From: Pleodorina starrii
Taxonomy: Eukaryota; Chlorophyta; Chlorophyceae; Chlamydomonadales; Volvocaceae
Assembly (NCBI GenBank): GCA_030267565.1
Contig: BRXU01000003.1
Coordinates: 4,234,001-4,298,000, forward strand
Direction of reading: 5' to 3'
Length of the DNA stretch: 64,000 bases
In this document: piece after piece, positions 1-11,655 of the stretch
How positions within the stretch are numbered: the stretch's first letter is position 1
Layout: every line of letters begins with the position of its first letter
Translations under genes and position numbers: made by a program
Notes under the pieces: generated by a model
Databases searched by the model: none
Told to the model about the DNA's origin: nothing
What the model saw: only the letters and a program-made list of their open reading frames with translations

Positions 1-723
1 AATCGACCGTTGCGACGGTACAACCGTGCCCCTTTTCCGAGAACACTTACGACCGCCTTTACGTGCTTGCTCTGAGGCTGCAGCGTTTTCTTTGGTATTC
101 CATCTTGGCTCCTGGGCCAGTCCGAGCTCTGTGTGCATCCCTTCCTGGGACGATGGGGTGGGTCTAAGGTGGCCTCTATCTTCAATGCCCGACGGTGCTT
201 AGCACCCCGCGCGGCAAGAAGCCTCGGCGATAGACTTGTCGAGGGAGCAGCCAGAGGTGTGCCCGCCGTGAGCAGGGGCTCCGTTATGCGGCATTATGGA
301 CAGCGCTTTCGAGGAACACGGGCTCACGAATGTCAAAACCCCAACGTCATTGCTGGATACAAGAGTAATCACCCCACGAAGACACCAGGAAGGCGCAACC
401 ATACGGCATCTGTCTTTGCCGCTGCAGAAGCACCGCCGCGGAGCGCCTCTACCCCCCTCATATCGACATATGCCCGATTGGCACCCCCGGCTGCCAACGG
501 CATACACGATACACCACACGACCACCACGCGTCGTTTCTCGCCATGTGCCACCGCCCCACTGTAACCCGCCAACCCGGATCACGCCTGGCCGACCCGCGG
601 TCGGCAAGCCTGCCAACACGCTACGCAGGGAAGCTCCACCGGTGTTATCGTCCCAAATGAAGCTGGTTTGAAGTTATGTCCGGCACCCAACCCCCCACAC
701 GTACCGGTAGCCGCGGCCGGCCC
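1..723. other. Leading stretch, no gene recognised
   Basis: A plus-strand frame at 133-660 is open for 175 codons and overlaps open frames in other phases, as GC-rich DNA does by chance. Its translation has no domain, signal or family resemblance that I can see. The stretch lies just past the stop codon of the minus-strand membrane-protein gene, so it probably holds that gene's 3' untranslated region. I found no TGTAA on the minus strand here that would mark its end. Confidence 0.4.
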
Positions 724-3700
724 TCACGCCTCCCTACTTGCCTCTAGCTGACCCCCCGCAAACACGCTGCAAGATGGCGACATCTGGGCCACGTGGCTCA
801 CGTTGCTGGCGCCCGATAATCCCGAATCAGAGCGCGGCAATGCCACGGTTATGCCCAATGCTGTCCCCCGGCCAACCGGCCCCCTGGCAGCCTCAAGGGT
901 TGGCTCCTGGCCTTCTGGTGCCGAGTAGGAAGACCGCTGGGCTGACTGCGGATGCAGCCACAGCACAGGAGAGTCCGGTGCCTGGGGCGACTGCTCCCCT
1001 GAGGCGGCACCTCCCTGGAGACCCAGCGCGTCGGCCGGGGGTGCACCGCCGGTGGCCACTCTGCTTTGCCTTAGACACGGCACGGCGGGCAGGGAGGAAA
1101 CCCGTGCCGCAGCTGGCGGCTCTGCGCGCCGCGCATCCGAGCTTGCCAGGCCGGTTCCGGTGGCGTCTAGCGCCGCCGCCGCCGCCTTGGGCGTCAAGCT
1201 GGGGAAGGTGAATCCGCCGGCCTCGCCGCCCGTGCCGGCGGGCCCGCTGGTAGGACGCTGGCCACACCGGACCGTGAGCTGCGGCGCTGGAGGCGCCATT
1301 GGCGTGTCTCGCCGGCGGTTGACTACGCCGGCGCCGCCACCGCCGCCCCCGCGGGCGGTGGCCGCCTTACCGTCAGCCATAGATACGATCTGAGATGGCG
1401 ATGCGATCAGGCCCGCGTCATGAGGCGACGACGAGGGCGACGGGTGGCCACCCTTGCCGTCCTTCAGCGGCCGCACTGAAGCGACGTCGAAGGAGCCGCG
1501 GCGCTGCCGCCGCCGGCGCAGGAGCAGAGCCACCACGACGGCCGCCGTGGCGCACAAGGCCCCGCCAACCACTGACACCACAACGGGGACGACGGTGCCG
1601 CGACCGGGAGGCGACGAGGGGGCCGCCGAACTGCCGCCACCAATGACGCTGTTATCGCCGCCATTAACGCCGCCACCCGAGGAATGAAGCTCACCGCCGC
1701 CCGGCGTTTTCCGATTGTCGCTGTCGCCGACGGCTCCTGATTGCGCCGACCGCACGACACCGCTGGTGTCTGTAGCCGCTGCATTGCTCCCGCTGGCCCC
1801 GCTGTCCCCGCCGGCACCGGCATTCCCTCCGTGGGCTGACACGCTGGATGGCGCCAGGGGCGCCGGTGCCGCCGCGCTTGGCCGGATGCTACCGGACGGG
1901 CCAACGCCCCGGGAGCTGTCCGCGCCGTCTGTGCAGCAGGACAGCACGCGGCAAGGCAGGGCAGGGCAGGGCAGTGGAAGGCGAGGCAGGGCAAGGGAGA
2001 AGGGACCGCCAGACACGTCGTGCTGTGATGCAGTTCAGCAGGGGCTGGTCGCCAGGGGACCTGGGGGGGGGGAGCAGCCTTCGACCAGCATACCCATCTC
2101 ATGTCGGGTTTGTGATGTGATGTACGGAACAACCCATCAGCCGCTGAGAGTTAAGTCGGTCCGCACAAGTCCAACGATGGACTTCTTCCCCCGCCCCCCC
2201 GCCAACAGCACACGATGGACGGCGCAGCCTCACCTGCGGCGTCACCCTTGAATGTGTACGTCTCGGTTGTGTACGACGCCACGGCGTATGGCAGTCCGAG
2301 CTGTAGCTGCAGCGCGGACAGCCACGACCCGTTGCCCAGGGCCTCCAACAGGCGCTGCTCCGTTGCAACCGGCTCATTGGTTGCGATGGTGAGGGTGATC
2401 TGGCGGCGGTTGTGGCGGTCGTGGTGGTGGCGGTCGTGGGCAGGGCCGTGTCGGTTGGGAAGGGCAACTGAGCGAGGTCTGCGCGCAAGCACGAATCATG
2501 GCTGCAGCCGTGCGAGGCAACATGGTGCAGTTATCGACGTCTATCCAGGCGTGTCAGCTAAGAAGGCGGGTCGGGTAGCTCGCGCCGGGACCGTACCAGC
2601 AGCGAGCGCAACGCGGAGGGAGTCCGGCAGGGCCGCAGGGACTGAGCCTGGGGACTGCGAAGACGACGCTACGGCACCATCCGCCTCCGCATCCGCATCC
2701 GCCTGCTGGAGCATCCGCCCGCGACCGCCGGCAGTGGGGCCCCCAACCCCTCCTTCTTGCGGACTCGCCGGACTCGCGGGGCTGCCTGCGCCAGACAGGC
2801 TGCCGGGTTCGCCTTCCATAGCTTCGGGTGCACCGGTTCTGCCGCCAGCCCCTTTGGTAACGCCACGGTCTGCCGGGTGCCGGTTCCGCGGGTGGGGAGG
2901 TGGTGGGGAGGCCGCTTCGGGGGAGCTGGAGGCGTTGGCGGGGCGTGCCGGCGTGCTCGCGACTGCAGCGGCGGCGGCGGGCAGCTCCATTGCGCTGTTA
3001 ACGGCCACAGCGCCCGGCGGCGCGCCCGCTGCCGAAGCCACCCGTGATGTCAACGCGGCGCGGTAGCGGTCCTGGAAGACGGTGCGGTTGATGCCTGTGG
3101 GGCGGGCCGGGGTGGGACCCAGGAGCGCGAGGTGTTATATTGGGGCGCAAGGGGCGTTGGGACGTGGGTGAAAGGCAGGGGCTGCGCATACCATGGCGCG
3201 GGGGGGGGGGGTCTCTGCACGCATGGCCACCCGCATACCCCGGCTGAAGCACCTAAGCCATGGGCCCATCCTCAAGCAACAGATAATATTTCTGGCAGAA
3301 ATAATCATTGCACGCCGTGCTCTGGTCGATGTCGTACCCGGCAGCTCCAGCCGCAACACGACGGCACCGCCGCGGGTGCCGTTGCCGCTGCCGTTGCCGC
3401 CGACCAAATCAGTGCCAGCGCCAATCCGCGGCGGCATGTCGACTGCGCCCTCCGCGTCCAGCCCGCCGGTGTCCGCGTCCGCGCCCGCACCCGCGTCCTG
3501 TCCTCCGCATGTGCTGCTGAAGAAGGTCCGCAGCACCGCCGTGGCGCGCGCTTGACCCTCCCACGCCTCCAATGTCAGGCGGCACAGCGGGTCGCCCGCA
3601 CTGCAGAGGCTGGTCAGCGAGAGCGCGCAGTTGGCGGAGAAGGGATCCTGTGGGGTCCGGTGGGGCGATAAAACCAGCAAGCTGCACTAAAAGAGACGGC

Positions 3701-5361
3701 AACAGCCGTGGCGCAGCGTCGCAAGGCAAGGGTATCCAGGGGGTATCCGTGCCGGCACATGAAGGCCCAGGTGACAGCGCACCCGGGCGCGTGTGAGAGG
3801 AGCGGTGGCTGGCAGCAGCAGGTGAACACCCGAAGCAACTTCGGGCCGCTGAAGGCAAATCGTCGGGCGCTGTCCTGTGACTCAATGGCAATGGGATTGT
3901 CAAGGGTAAGCTTGCAATGGCGTTTTGCGCTCCCCTGTCCAAATGGAAGAACAAAACGGCAGCAGCAGTAGCAGCAGCAGTAACGGCAGCGCTCGCTTTC
4001 TTTCCTGCCATCTTTCTTACCAGTGCGCAGTTGCAGTAAGAGGGGGCAGTGATGGCGCCCGGGAAACAGGCGTCCCGCAGCTGGCGGTAAATGGCCCGAA
4101 GTGCCGTACCGCTAATTAGGCTGCTGGCATTGCCAACCTGGAGGGCGGGGCGTAGGTCGGAGCAGATCACACCGCCCCCGCTGCCCGCGCGTGCGCTGCT
4201 GCCGTTGGCAGCGGCGCTCTCCTCGGCTGCGAGGACGCGGCTGCGCTGTCGCGCCGCCCGACGGCGCGCCCCTGCCCCCGACAGGTTGCTATCGGGCGCT
4301 GTGCCCCGGGCTGCGGCCTCCGTCGCCGCGTCAGTGGAGCCCCAGCTCGGCTTCGTGCCAGCGCAGACGCCCTTGACGGCCGAGCGGCACTCCGCCGAGC
4401 CGAGGCCTAGATAGGCGCAGATGCAGGGTGGGTAGGACGTCGGCGTCGAGCCAGCCGGCGTGACAGGTCGCTCTTGCATGCCCGACTGTGCAGGCTCGCC
4501 CGAATGCGCCGGCAGCTTGACCGGCTGTTGCTGACTTGGGGAGGTTCGGGTGTCGTTGGCGGCAGCGGTCATGTTCGCCGCTGGCGGGGCCTGTTGTGCG
4601 CAGATGCGCTACAGGAAGGGGCACAGACGCACAGGGACAGACAGCATCGTGGATGGGCGCATGGCTGCCGCCGTCGGGAGGCTGATTACTTCATCAACCG
4701 AAACGATTGCGCGGAATGGCTTCTGTTGGCGCAGTGTGCGGCGGTCGCGACCAGCCCCTGCTCAGTGAGGACGCCGCTTTCGCTTGCCTGCAAGTACGGC
4801 AGGACGAGCGCATCGTCCCATGTCGGCGACTGAAGGACCTCACAGGTTCTGCCGGTAGGCGCCAGGCGGCAGATCAGGCGGGTGGCGTCGGCGCACCCAG
4901 CTGACCCACGGGACAGCGCACAGGAGCAGACAGGACTCCTGCGGCAGCAGGGGTCAACAGGGCACAACGACATCGGCGCCATGGGGGGTGTGAAGTGCTG
5001 AAGACCGCCTTGCCGTGTACTGCTAACAATGTGTTTGTAGCAGCAACCGCCCTTGCGACAGGCAGGGGCGCAAGCGCGCGAGGGCCAGATGCCGCCTGCA
5101 GTGCAACTCTTCTTGCCTGTATTGCTGCCAGGGCCAAGCCGCTAACGTGGAATTTAAACTGCGGGCTGCGCGGCCCTCGCCGGCCTGCTGCAGCCGTCTG
5201 TTGCCCGCGCCGCCGGCGGCGGTGTCGCCGGCAGCCCGGGAGAACCCCGCCGCTGCCGCTGCTGCGGCATCCCTGGCGGCTGCAGCCTCCGGCGCTTGCC
5301 ATGGGCTGGCTCCGGACAGCAGAAGTAGGGCCAATGGCACAAGCGGCAGCCGTGACAACAT
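724..5361 (-). CDS. Orphan single-pass membrane protein with signal peptide
   Basis: Seven-exon model, 1072 residues, not a family I recognise. Exons in reading order: 5361-5117, 4938-4788, 4608-4021, 3647-3338, 3094-2597, 2467-2246, 1928-724; all phases join. The ATG at 5361 opens a clear secretory signal (MLSRLPLVPLALLLLSG). Residues about 82-390 are cysteine-containing with Pro/Ala-rich linkers and read as extracellular. Residues about 598-671 include ITLTIATNEPV and GNGSWLSALQLQLGLPY, which resemble the SEA-like region often found just outside a membrane span (inference). A hydrophobic span VVPVVVSVVGGALCATAAVV at about 782-805 is followed by RRRRQRR, giving type I topology and a roughly 265-residue Ser/Gly/Pro-rich cytoplasmic tail. 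Introns 1 and 2 appear to use GC donors (CAG before GCAAG). It could be a cell-surface receptor or matrix anchor; no catalytic domain is visible. Exon borders 1-3 are the least certain. Confidence 0.6.
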
Positions 5362-7650
5362 TGTTATGTCGTGACCGGTGGGCCGTTGGCCTGCCGGTCC
5401 AGCAACGAGCCACGCTTACGACGTAGCTGCTACTGAATGGCCTGGCGTACCCAGCGATGCGCTGAAGAGTGGGTGGGTGATTGGCGGGGACTCCCTGCGC
5501 GTAATGCAGTTGGCTGGATTCTGCGGGGAGGGCTTCTGCAACTGGGACGCCGTCGGGAAGGCGGTTGAGGCAGGTTGAGGGCTGCTGCGGCTTCGTGCTC
5601 GTCCAAGCCGGGGCGCTGCTCGGACGATCCAAGGCGGCCGATCATTGAAAGCACGTTTGGCGGCAAACTTCCCAAAGCTGTGGGGCAGGCTCATTCTAAG
5701 GCGGCACAGGCGCATGCGTCGTGCAGCAGGAAGTAAAATGTGTGACGTGCCCTAACAAGGTTACAGGGACCGGCGACGGCTTGCGAAAAGGGTACCCAGG
5801 GATGCGCGCTGGGGTTAAAGGCCCCCTAATGAACGCCACTCAATCGAACTGTAGTAGGAACGATTACAGTAGGCTCCAGATCCCCGTAGGGTTGTTCGGA
5901 AGGTGGGTAAAGCCAGCGGCCAAATGGCCGTGCACTGCAGCGGATACGATCAGGATGAAGGAAAATGAATCAGGCCAGGCAGCGCGAGCCACCCAAATGG
6001 AACGAGCGAACCCCCGGGGAAACCATGAGCCATGAGCATCCTCTCGGCGGGCCCCGGCTACACACAGATCGGCGCACCAGCAGACCTGACAGCAGCTCAC
6101 GGGCTGCAACCGGAAGATCTGCCCAACCCAGGTGCCCAAAGGAAACAGGCCGATAACCACTCGGTACGCAACTGACGAACTGACTGAGCATTGAAGTGAG
6201 CGGTGGTCCTGCTCACGGGGCCCCTCCAGCCATTACCGCACCAGTCGTCCGAAACTAACCCGGAAGGCCGGACTGTGGGGCAGGGACCCACCAAAGTCCG
6301 CTCTTTCCGGGGGAGCCCCAGGTCCAGGGAACCCCGAGCCCGCCTCCGTTCAGCCATCATGCGAATCATAGCTTCCTCCGTACGAATGGGGCAGGGAGGC
6401 AGGGCAGAGTCAACTGACCTGCGCAGTTCTCTCGACAGCCTCGCGCGTCCAGCCCCACCCGGCCATGCTGCCCAGCACGCGTGTGGCATTGCCCCAGAGC
6501 AGTTCGGGACTGCCGCCCTTACCAACCACGATTCGCGATGAGAATCATCGTACAACGTTCGTTGCCCCGCGCCCAAGTTCCGACACTGCGATACGGACCT
6601 CGACTCGAATCGACCCCCAAGTCACGCTCTTGGGTCCGCGACCTCGTACTGTGCACGAAAGCCCGAACGAACCGATTCCGCCACTCAGCGTCCATAGTAT
6701 AACCTTCCACACATCGGCGCTAAAGGGACCTCCTAGCATTGAGCCAGCTCCGATCAGTCACCCGAACGTCCGTTAGTCCGAACCATCTCTCCGCGCGATG
6801 GCTAGCACTTCCGACCCCACAGCCGCTGCTGCCGCCACGCTATGGCTCCTGCTGCCAGTGAGGTGCACAGTTCCGGGCTGGCCATGAAGGAGTGCATCGA
6901 GAAACTGCCGAGAATGCGAGCGGACCTGCCTGGAAACCATCCCACACTGCCTGAGCAAAGGTGCGAGCTCTTCGGCTTTCTTTGTTTCCGGAACAGCCTC
7001 TTTCGAAAGGTGTTGCCTTGTCTGGGCTTTCAAAATCTTTCCAACCTGTTGTTTCGTCGGGTTTGGTTAGTTTGACCCGCGGGTCGGCTCGGCTCTTGGC
7101 TGTCTGCAGCCGCAGCGCTCCGCGACCGTCCGCCATCTTTCGCAGCAATAAAATAAATGATCCAACTGGTTCGGCTTTCTGAAAGTAAGGGATCCAATGC
7201 CTTCAGCCTCTGCGCCCCATACGCGACCACCTCTTGTTGACTTGCAGGGGGGCACCACGCCAGGGCCGGACCACATCATGCTCCTGATGCAAGTGCAAGT
7301 ACTCCGACACGTCAGAACTCGTAGAGATTTTATATTGCAACTGCATCGTACTGTATTGTAGCGAAGGCCTTCCTCCGGTCCTCGCATGCGCGCCCCGGGG
7401 CTTCAAACAGATTCAGGGATGTGGGCGAGTGGGTTCTGCGTCGCTTACTCTGGCCAGACTACCGGCCGCACTAACGGCTGCTTGATCAGAGCTCGGAGCA
7501 GCTCGAAGCGACACACAATACCTGACCGCGAGTACGTCCTGTGCCGCCTGCGCCGCTATGGCCTCCATTGCACTCCCGTTCACTGCCCCCGAGCGTCCCT
7601 CCGCTGCTGTATCATTTTATTGCCCCCCGAGTGTCCCACACCCGCCCCGT

Positions 7651-7771
7651 CGCCCTCCCGACCCGCCCCTCGCCCTCCCGACCCGGCCCCTCGCCCTCCC
7701 GACTCGCCCCTCGCCCACCCGACCGCCCCCCTCGCCCTCCCGACCCGCCCCCGCGCCCCCCGACCGGCCCC
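7651..7771. repeat. C-rich minisatellite, about six 20-bp units
   Basis: Units of 19-21 bp close to CGCCCTCCCGACCCGCCCCT follow one another from 7651, 7671, 7692, 7712, 7733 and 7753. They differ by single substitutions and one-base length changes. They create Pro/Arg-rich open frames in all plus-strand phases and Gly/Arg-rich ones on the minus strand; these are not evidence of a gene. Confidence 0.85.
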
Positions 7772-9009
7772 GCCCGCCCTGCGTCGCACAGAACTGGCGC
7801 GCGATGTGCGCCACGTCCTCGCGCTTCCTCATCAGCGGCAGCCATCTGCACGTCCCACACATGCGCGGCGTGTAAGGAGGTGAGGAGGGCCCATGCCGTA
7901 CCGCGGGGTAGCGTGTGCTGCAGCACCACAAGCGAGGGCGGAGGGGGAGTCGGTATGCGGTGCGCTGCGGTGCGGGGGGCCACAAGCTCCGCGTACGTGC
8001 GGCCCTTCGCGGGGCAGTCACCAGGCGAAGGGTCGATTATTGCCGGTTGGCGACCTTGACATTACCGTGCGTACCTCCGGACGAGTGTGCTGGCCATCGG
8101 CATGCTGTTCGCATGGCGCCTCCGGCCGCAGATAGGGTTCAGGGGCCTTAGCGAGGACTTGCAGCACAGTAGGGTAGCTCGTAAATGTGAAGGTGGATCA
8201 CCGCACGTCTTTCCACGCGTGGGGTCCCTGAAGCAGTCATCATGTCCTGTTACCGGTACGACCTAATCCGCCGGCAGCTTCTGGACGGCATCACGGGAAT
8301 ACACATCAAGCCTGTTGCTCAATTGTAAGCCCATCATTTGCTGCCCCCGCAAATTGACGCCGCGCAATCAACTGCGCAGGTCTGCGAGGCTGCGCCGAGG
8401 ACTGCGAGGGATGATGGGAGAGAAGGACGAGTGCATGCGGACCTGCGCCGAGGGTGCCGTTGCCGTGCATGCGCAAAGGACGTGTGGCGCTATGGCCGCT
8501 GGCCGTTGCTGAGAAGGACATAGGGCCGTCTTTGAACCGACCCGACCGGTTTGAAAATGTTGGCTTCTCTAGCAGTGACGAAGGAGTGGCAGAGAAGTCT
8601 GGTTGTAACGACGATCGGTGTTAACGGCTAAGTTGGTTGCCGTACGGAGTATGGCTTGCAGCCGGAGGCTGCGCCTCTTGTGGGGCAGCTGCCGTCTGGA
8701 GACGGCATCTGCCGTTGTTGTTTCATCCTTTGTGTTAGCACTTCTGTCAGGCTAGTACTCCCGCCTCCCTCCCGTCGCTAGGCGCGAGCAGGTGCCGCGC
8801 GCGTGTGGAGGCCGTGGGATGGGTTTCGTGTCGTAGCAACGCGTGGTGCCGTTTGCTAGTGAGCGGACGGAGACAACCGGCCACTAGTCCAAAGTCAAAA
8901 TCGTGATGGCCCTTGCAGGTTCCTTTTTTGCAGGTTAGTTTGTCTGAGCCCGACGGACGAGTTGTTGGAGCTGTATCGCATCGTAGTGTAACAGTGAGGA
9001 GTTAGGAGC

Positions 9010-9293
9010 GGTTTGCCGCATGCGCCTTTCCTGCAAATGGCGAGCTGAGAGCTGACCCCCTGAGAGCTGACCCCGGCCGGAAGCCAACACCAGAGGGAGG
9101 TCGCAGTGATCGCAACGGCACCTCAGTCGTAGCGCACCGATTTGATTCAGCAGTCGAGGAGCATGCAATGAAGTATTTGAGGTGTCGTTGCGACCGTTGC
9201 GACTTCCCTCGCGTGTTGGCTTCCAGAGGCTTCCAGCCCGGGGTCGGCTCTCAGCTCGCCAACTTGTCAGGAAAGGCACATGTGGCAAGCCAT
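9010..9293. repeat. Imperfect inverted repeat, arms about 115 bp
   Basis: The segment 9010-9125 and the reverse complement of 9178-9293 share long blocks: GGCGAGCTGAGAGC, GACCCCGG, GGAAGCCAACAC, GAGGGA, and a common outer block ending CCTTTCCTG. The left arm carries a small internal duplication of TGAGAGCTGACCCC. The spacer is about 52 bp. Such a structure suits a decayed foldback or MITE-like element, or a source of hairpin RNA. No coding capacity is visible. Confidence 0.65.
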
Positions 9294-9434
9294 TATAATA
9301 CTTGTTTAGTCTCTTGTTCTGCAGCAGTTTGCGTGCAGTGCTGGCCGGATGGCCCACTGGCTGTTGCCATCTCACGGTCTGGAATGTCCAGTATCCACTG
9401 CAACAACCACCACCGGAGGGTAATAACTTGGGTC

Positions 9435-10690
9435 ACTCATCCTCATCTTGGGGGGGGGGTTCAGGGAGTGATATGCTCCTTTATAAAATAATGAGTCACT
9501 GCGGACGTTGATGATCAAGCTGCTGGGGGGGGGGTCGGTCCCTCATCTGCTCATCTAGATAGGTTTACTGCCCCCCTTCGGCACTTCTAAGATAATTCCA
9601 AGGGTGTCTTGTCTTCCATCTTAGATATGTGTGCGGGGGGTCACAACGCCATCTTCACTTGTTTTGCAAGGGTGTCCTGCCGCAACTCGGCTTGGGTCTG
9701 GGGACCCCCAGCACCATCCATAGACAGCAGCACCAACCCCTCAGCTCCGTCCTAAGATGTCGTGTGCAACCCCACATGTAGGTCTGCTGCAAAGCCCGTT
9801 GCTCAGCCGCACTAAGTGGCGAGCTCGGAACGTACCTGGTATCGTACAGTGACACCCTTGACCCTACTACAACCTCACAACGTTTCAGCTTTGCAAAGTT
9901 TATGTATTCCTAACCTTTTGTAGAACATTAAGCTTTGTCATCTGGCCCTGAGGCCTTACTGAAAAAGTTGCCGATGTGACCTAGCTTTTTTGAAAGAAGT
10001 GCCAAATCGGCTAATTTTTAGCTCAAAACGAAAGCCCTCGTGATACAAACGATCAACGCGGCTGGCATTTTTAGAGGTGGATGACATGACAGGAGGTGCA
10101 CCGTGGTGCACTCGGCAAAGCAACCTGCCAGGACTGTGCAACTTGACACGCCCGAGCCAAAGGATGCAATATAGTAAAGTTCTGCATATCCTGTCCCCTC
10201 CTGTTCATTGATTTGCGCGTACATGAACGAAGAAGGTTATCCGGGTGTTTGGAGGCGACATTATAATAAGATAGCAATCATGGTAGGATAGCAAATTGTT
10301 TGATAACATGCGCAGTTAAGCCAGTCTGGAAGGCAAGCCTAACAAAGGTTACAGTTGCTGCCTGCACGGCTATTCAACGCTTCAACCGTACAGCAATGTC
10401 GGGCTCAGAATGCACATCTGAGAGTGCGGTGATGGGAATGCGTTCGTCGTCTGAAGTGTCTTGAGGGGGGTCGGTATCCCCATCTTGAGCTTGACGGAGG
10501 GGGGCCACATTCCCATCTTGGCTGAAAGACGGGGGCCCCAACCCTCCATCTTAGGAAAGTGTGCTTGGGGGGCTGCATGCATCTTAGATTCGAAATAACA
10601 GCCCTGCGAAAATATCCAAAATGAATTTTCGGTTCATCTTTGGGACCAACCACATGACCCCCCTTCCCTCATCTTATTACCCTCCTCCAC
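9435..10690. repeat. Dispersed G-run / CATCTT motif region
   Basis: Runs of 6 to 10 G (for example near 9449, 9525, 10465, 10497, 10567) recur beside the words CATCTTG or CATCTTAG (near 9445, 9617, 9649, 10477, 10515, 10547, 10583, 10668). The pairs are irregularly spaced and interrupted by AT-rich DNA, so this looks like a decayed array or several related insertions, not a clean tandem repeat. No gene is visible in it. Confidence 0.4.
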
Positions 10691-11655
10691 CACTCATGAC
10701 CCGTGGGTCCGCATTACCGAAACGCTTCGACGCGTTGTACACACCTGTCAAGAGCACTAAGTTGTTTGTATACTGTATTACACGTAATGGGCCCGACTCC
10801 TGTGACCTCCATGACCCAGTTCAGCATGTCGGTCAGCTGGCACGTGCGCGTGCCCCTCATACAGTGCGTTCATGCTGCAAATGACAAAAACATTTTCTTT
10901 AACCAGCCCTAAGGATTGCACTGGTGATCAGCAGACACCGTAGAGCAGGTTACCTAAGGGAAAAAAAGACGCTTTGGTTCTTCGGCGAGCGTTACCAGCG
11001 CTATTGTGCCATCACACTTTGCACCGAAATGCCATGAACATCAATATGCAATTGTTTAGATACGCGTAATATACATTGGCGCGGGTTACCGCTTTATGGC
11101 GGCGCCCCGCTCTCGTCCGCTGTACCTGCAGGGATGCAGTACAACAAACTTCTGAAGCCTGGCCAACGGTACCATAAAGATCAACGTGTCGTGCGTTACA
11201 TACCTGTGCAATTACTGATCCACCGGCGTTGTTCCTTTTGCTGCACGCCTGCTTATTTGCACTGCCCCACGCGTTCGCCCTACGAAGACTAGTGATATTT
11301 TTCGTTGCTTCGTTGTTTTTCGTTGTATACAAAAGAATGATGCAGCTCGGGCGGCCAATGGCGCAGCGCAGGGGTAAGCGATGACCTTCGTCTAGAACGC
11401 CTGACGCGAAACGCCTACGTGGCCCTTTTGCGGATGCGTTGATGAGGATACAGTGCGCGCTACGCCCAATTCATACCATTTCTCAATGAGACGGCTGTTG
11501 GGCGTTGCGATCCAGCAAAATTGGCTGGATTGCGAAACGTATGCGTCCTGAACGAAGGAGAGCGTTAGGAGCTGGATCGAATCTTTCTTTCGATGGCCGC
11601 TTTGTTGCTAAGAAGGTTTAACTAATTATACTAGTAGTATGCAATATCTTGGCAG

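Larger units (their letters stand above)
5362..11655. other. 6.3 kb intergenic stretch rich in repeats
   Basis: No spliced or single-exon gene could be supported on either strand. Open frames here are short, overlap in several phases and lack recognisable domains. The left part (to about 8.5 kb) is GC-rich and includes a minisatellite. From about 8.9 to 11.3 kb composition becomes more AT-rich, with an imperfect inverted repeat and scattered G-runs next to CATCTT words, suggesting decayed mobile DNA. The right end must contain the 5' untranslated exon and promoter of FAB2. Confidence 0.45.

Noticed and set aside
133..660. 175-codon plus-strand frame
   Set aside because: Overlaps open frames in other phases, no domain, composition of random GC-rich DNA, and no splice-joined partners.
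7386..8059. Pro/Arg-rich frames in all plus-strand phases
   Set aside because: Produced by the C-rich minisatellite at 7651-7771; all phases are open for the same reason.
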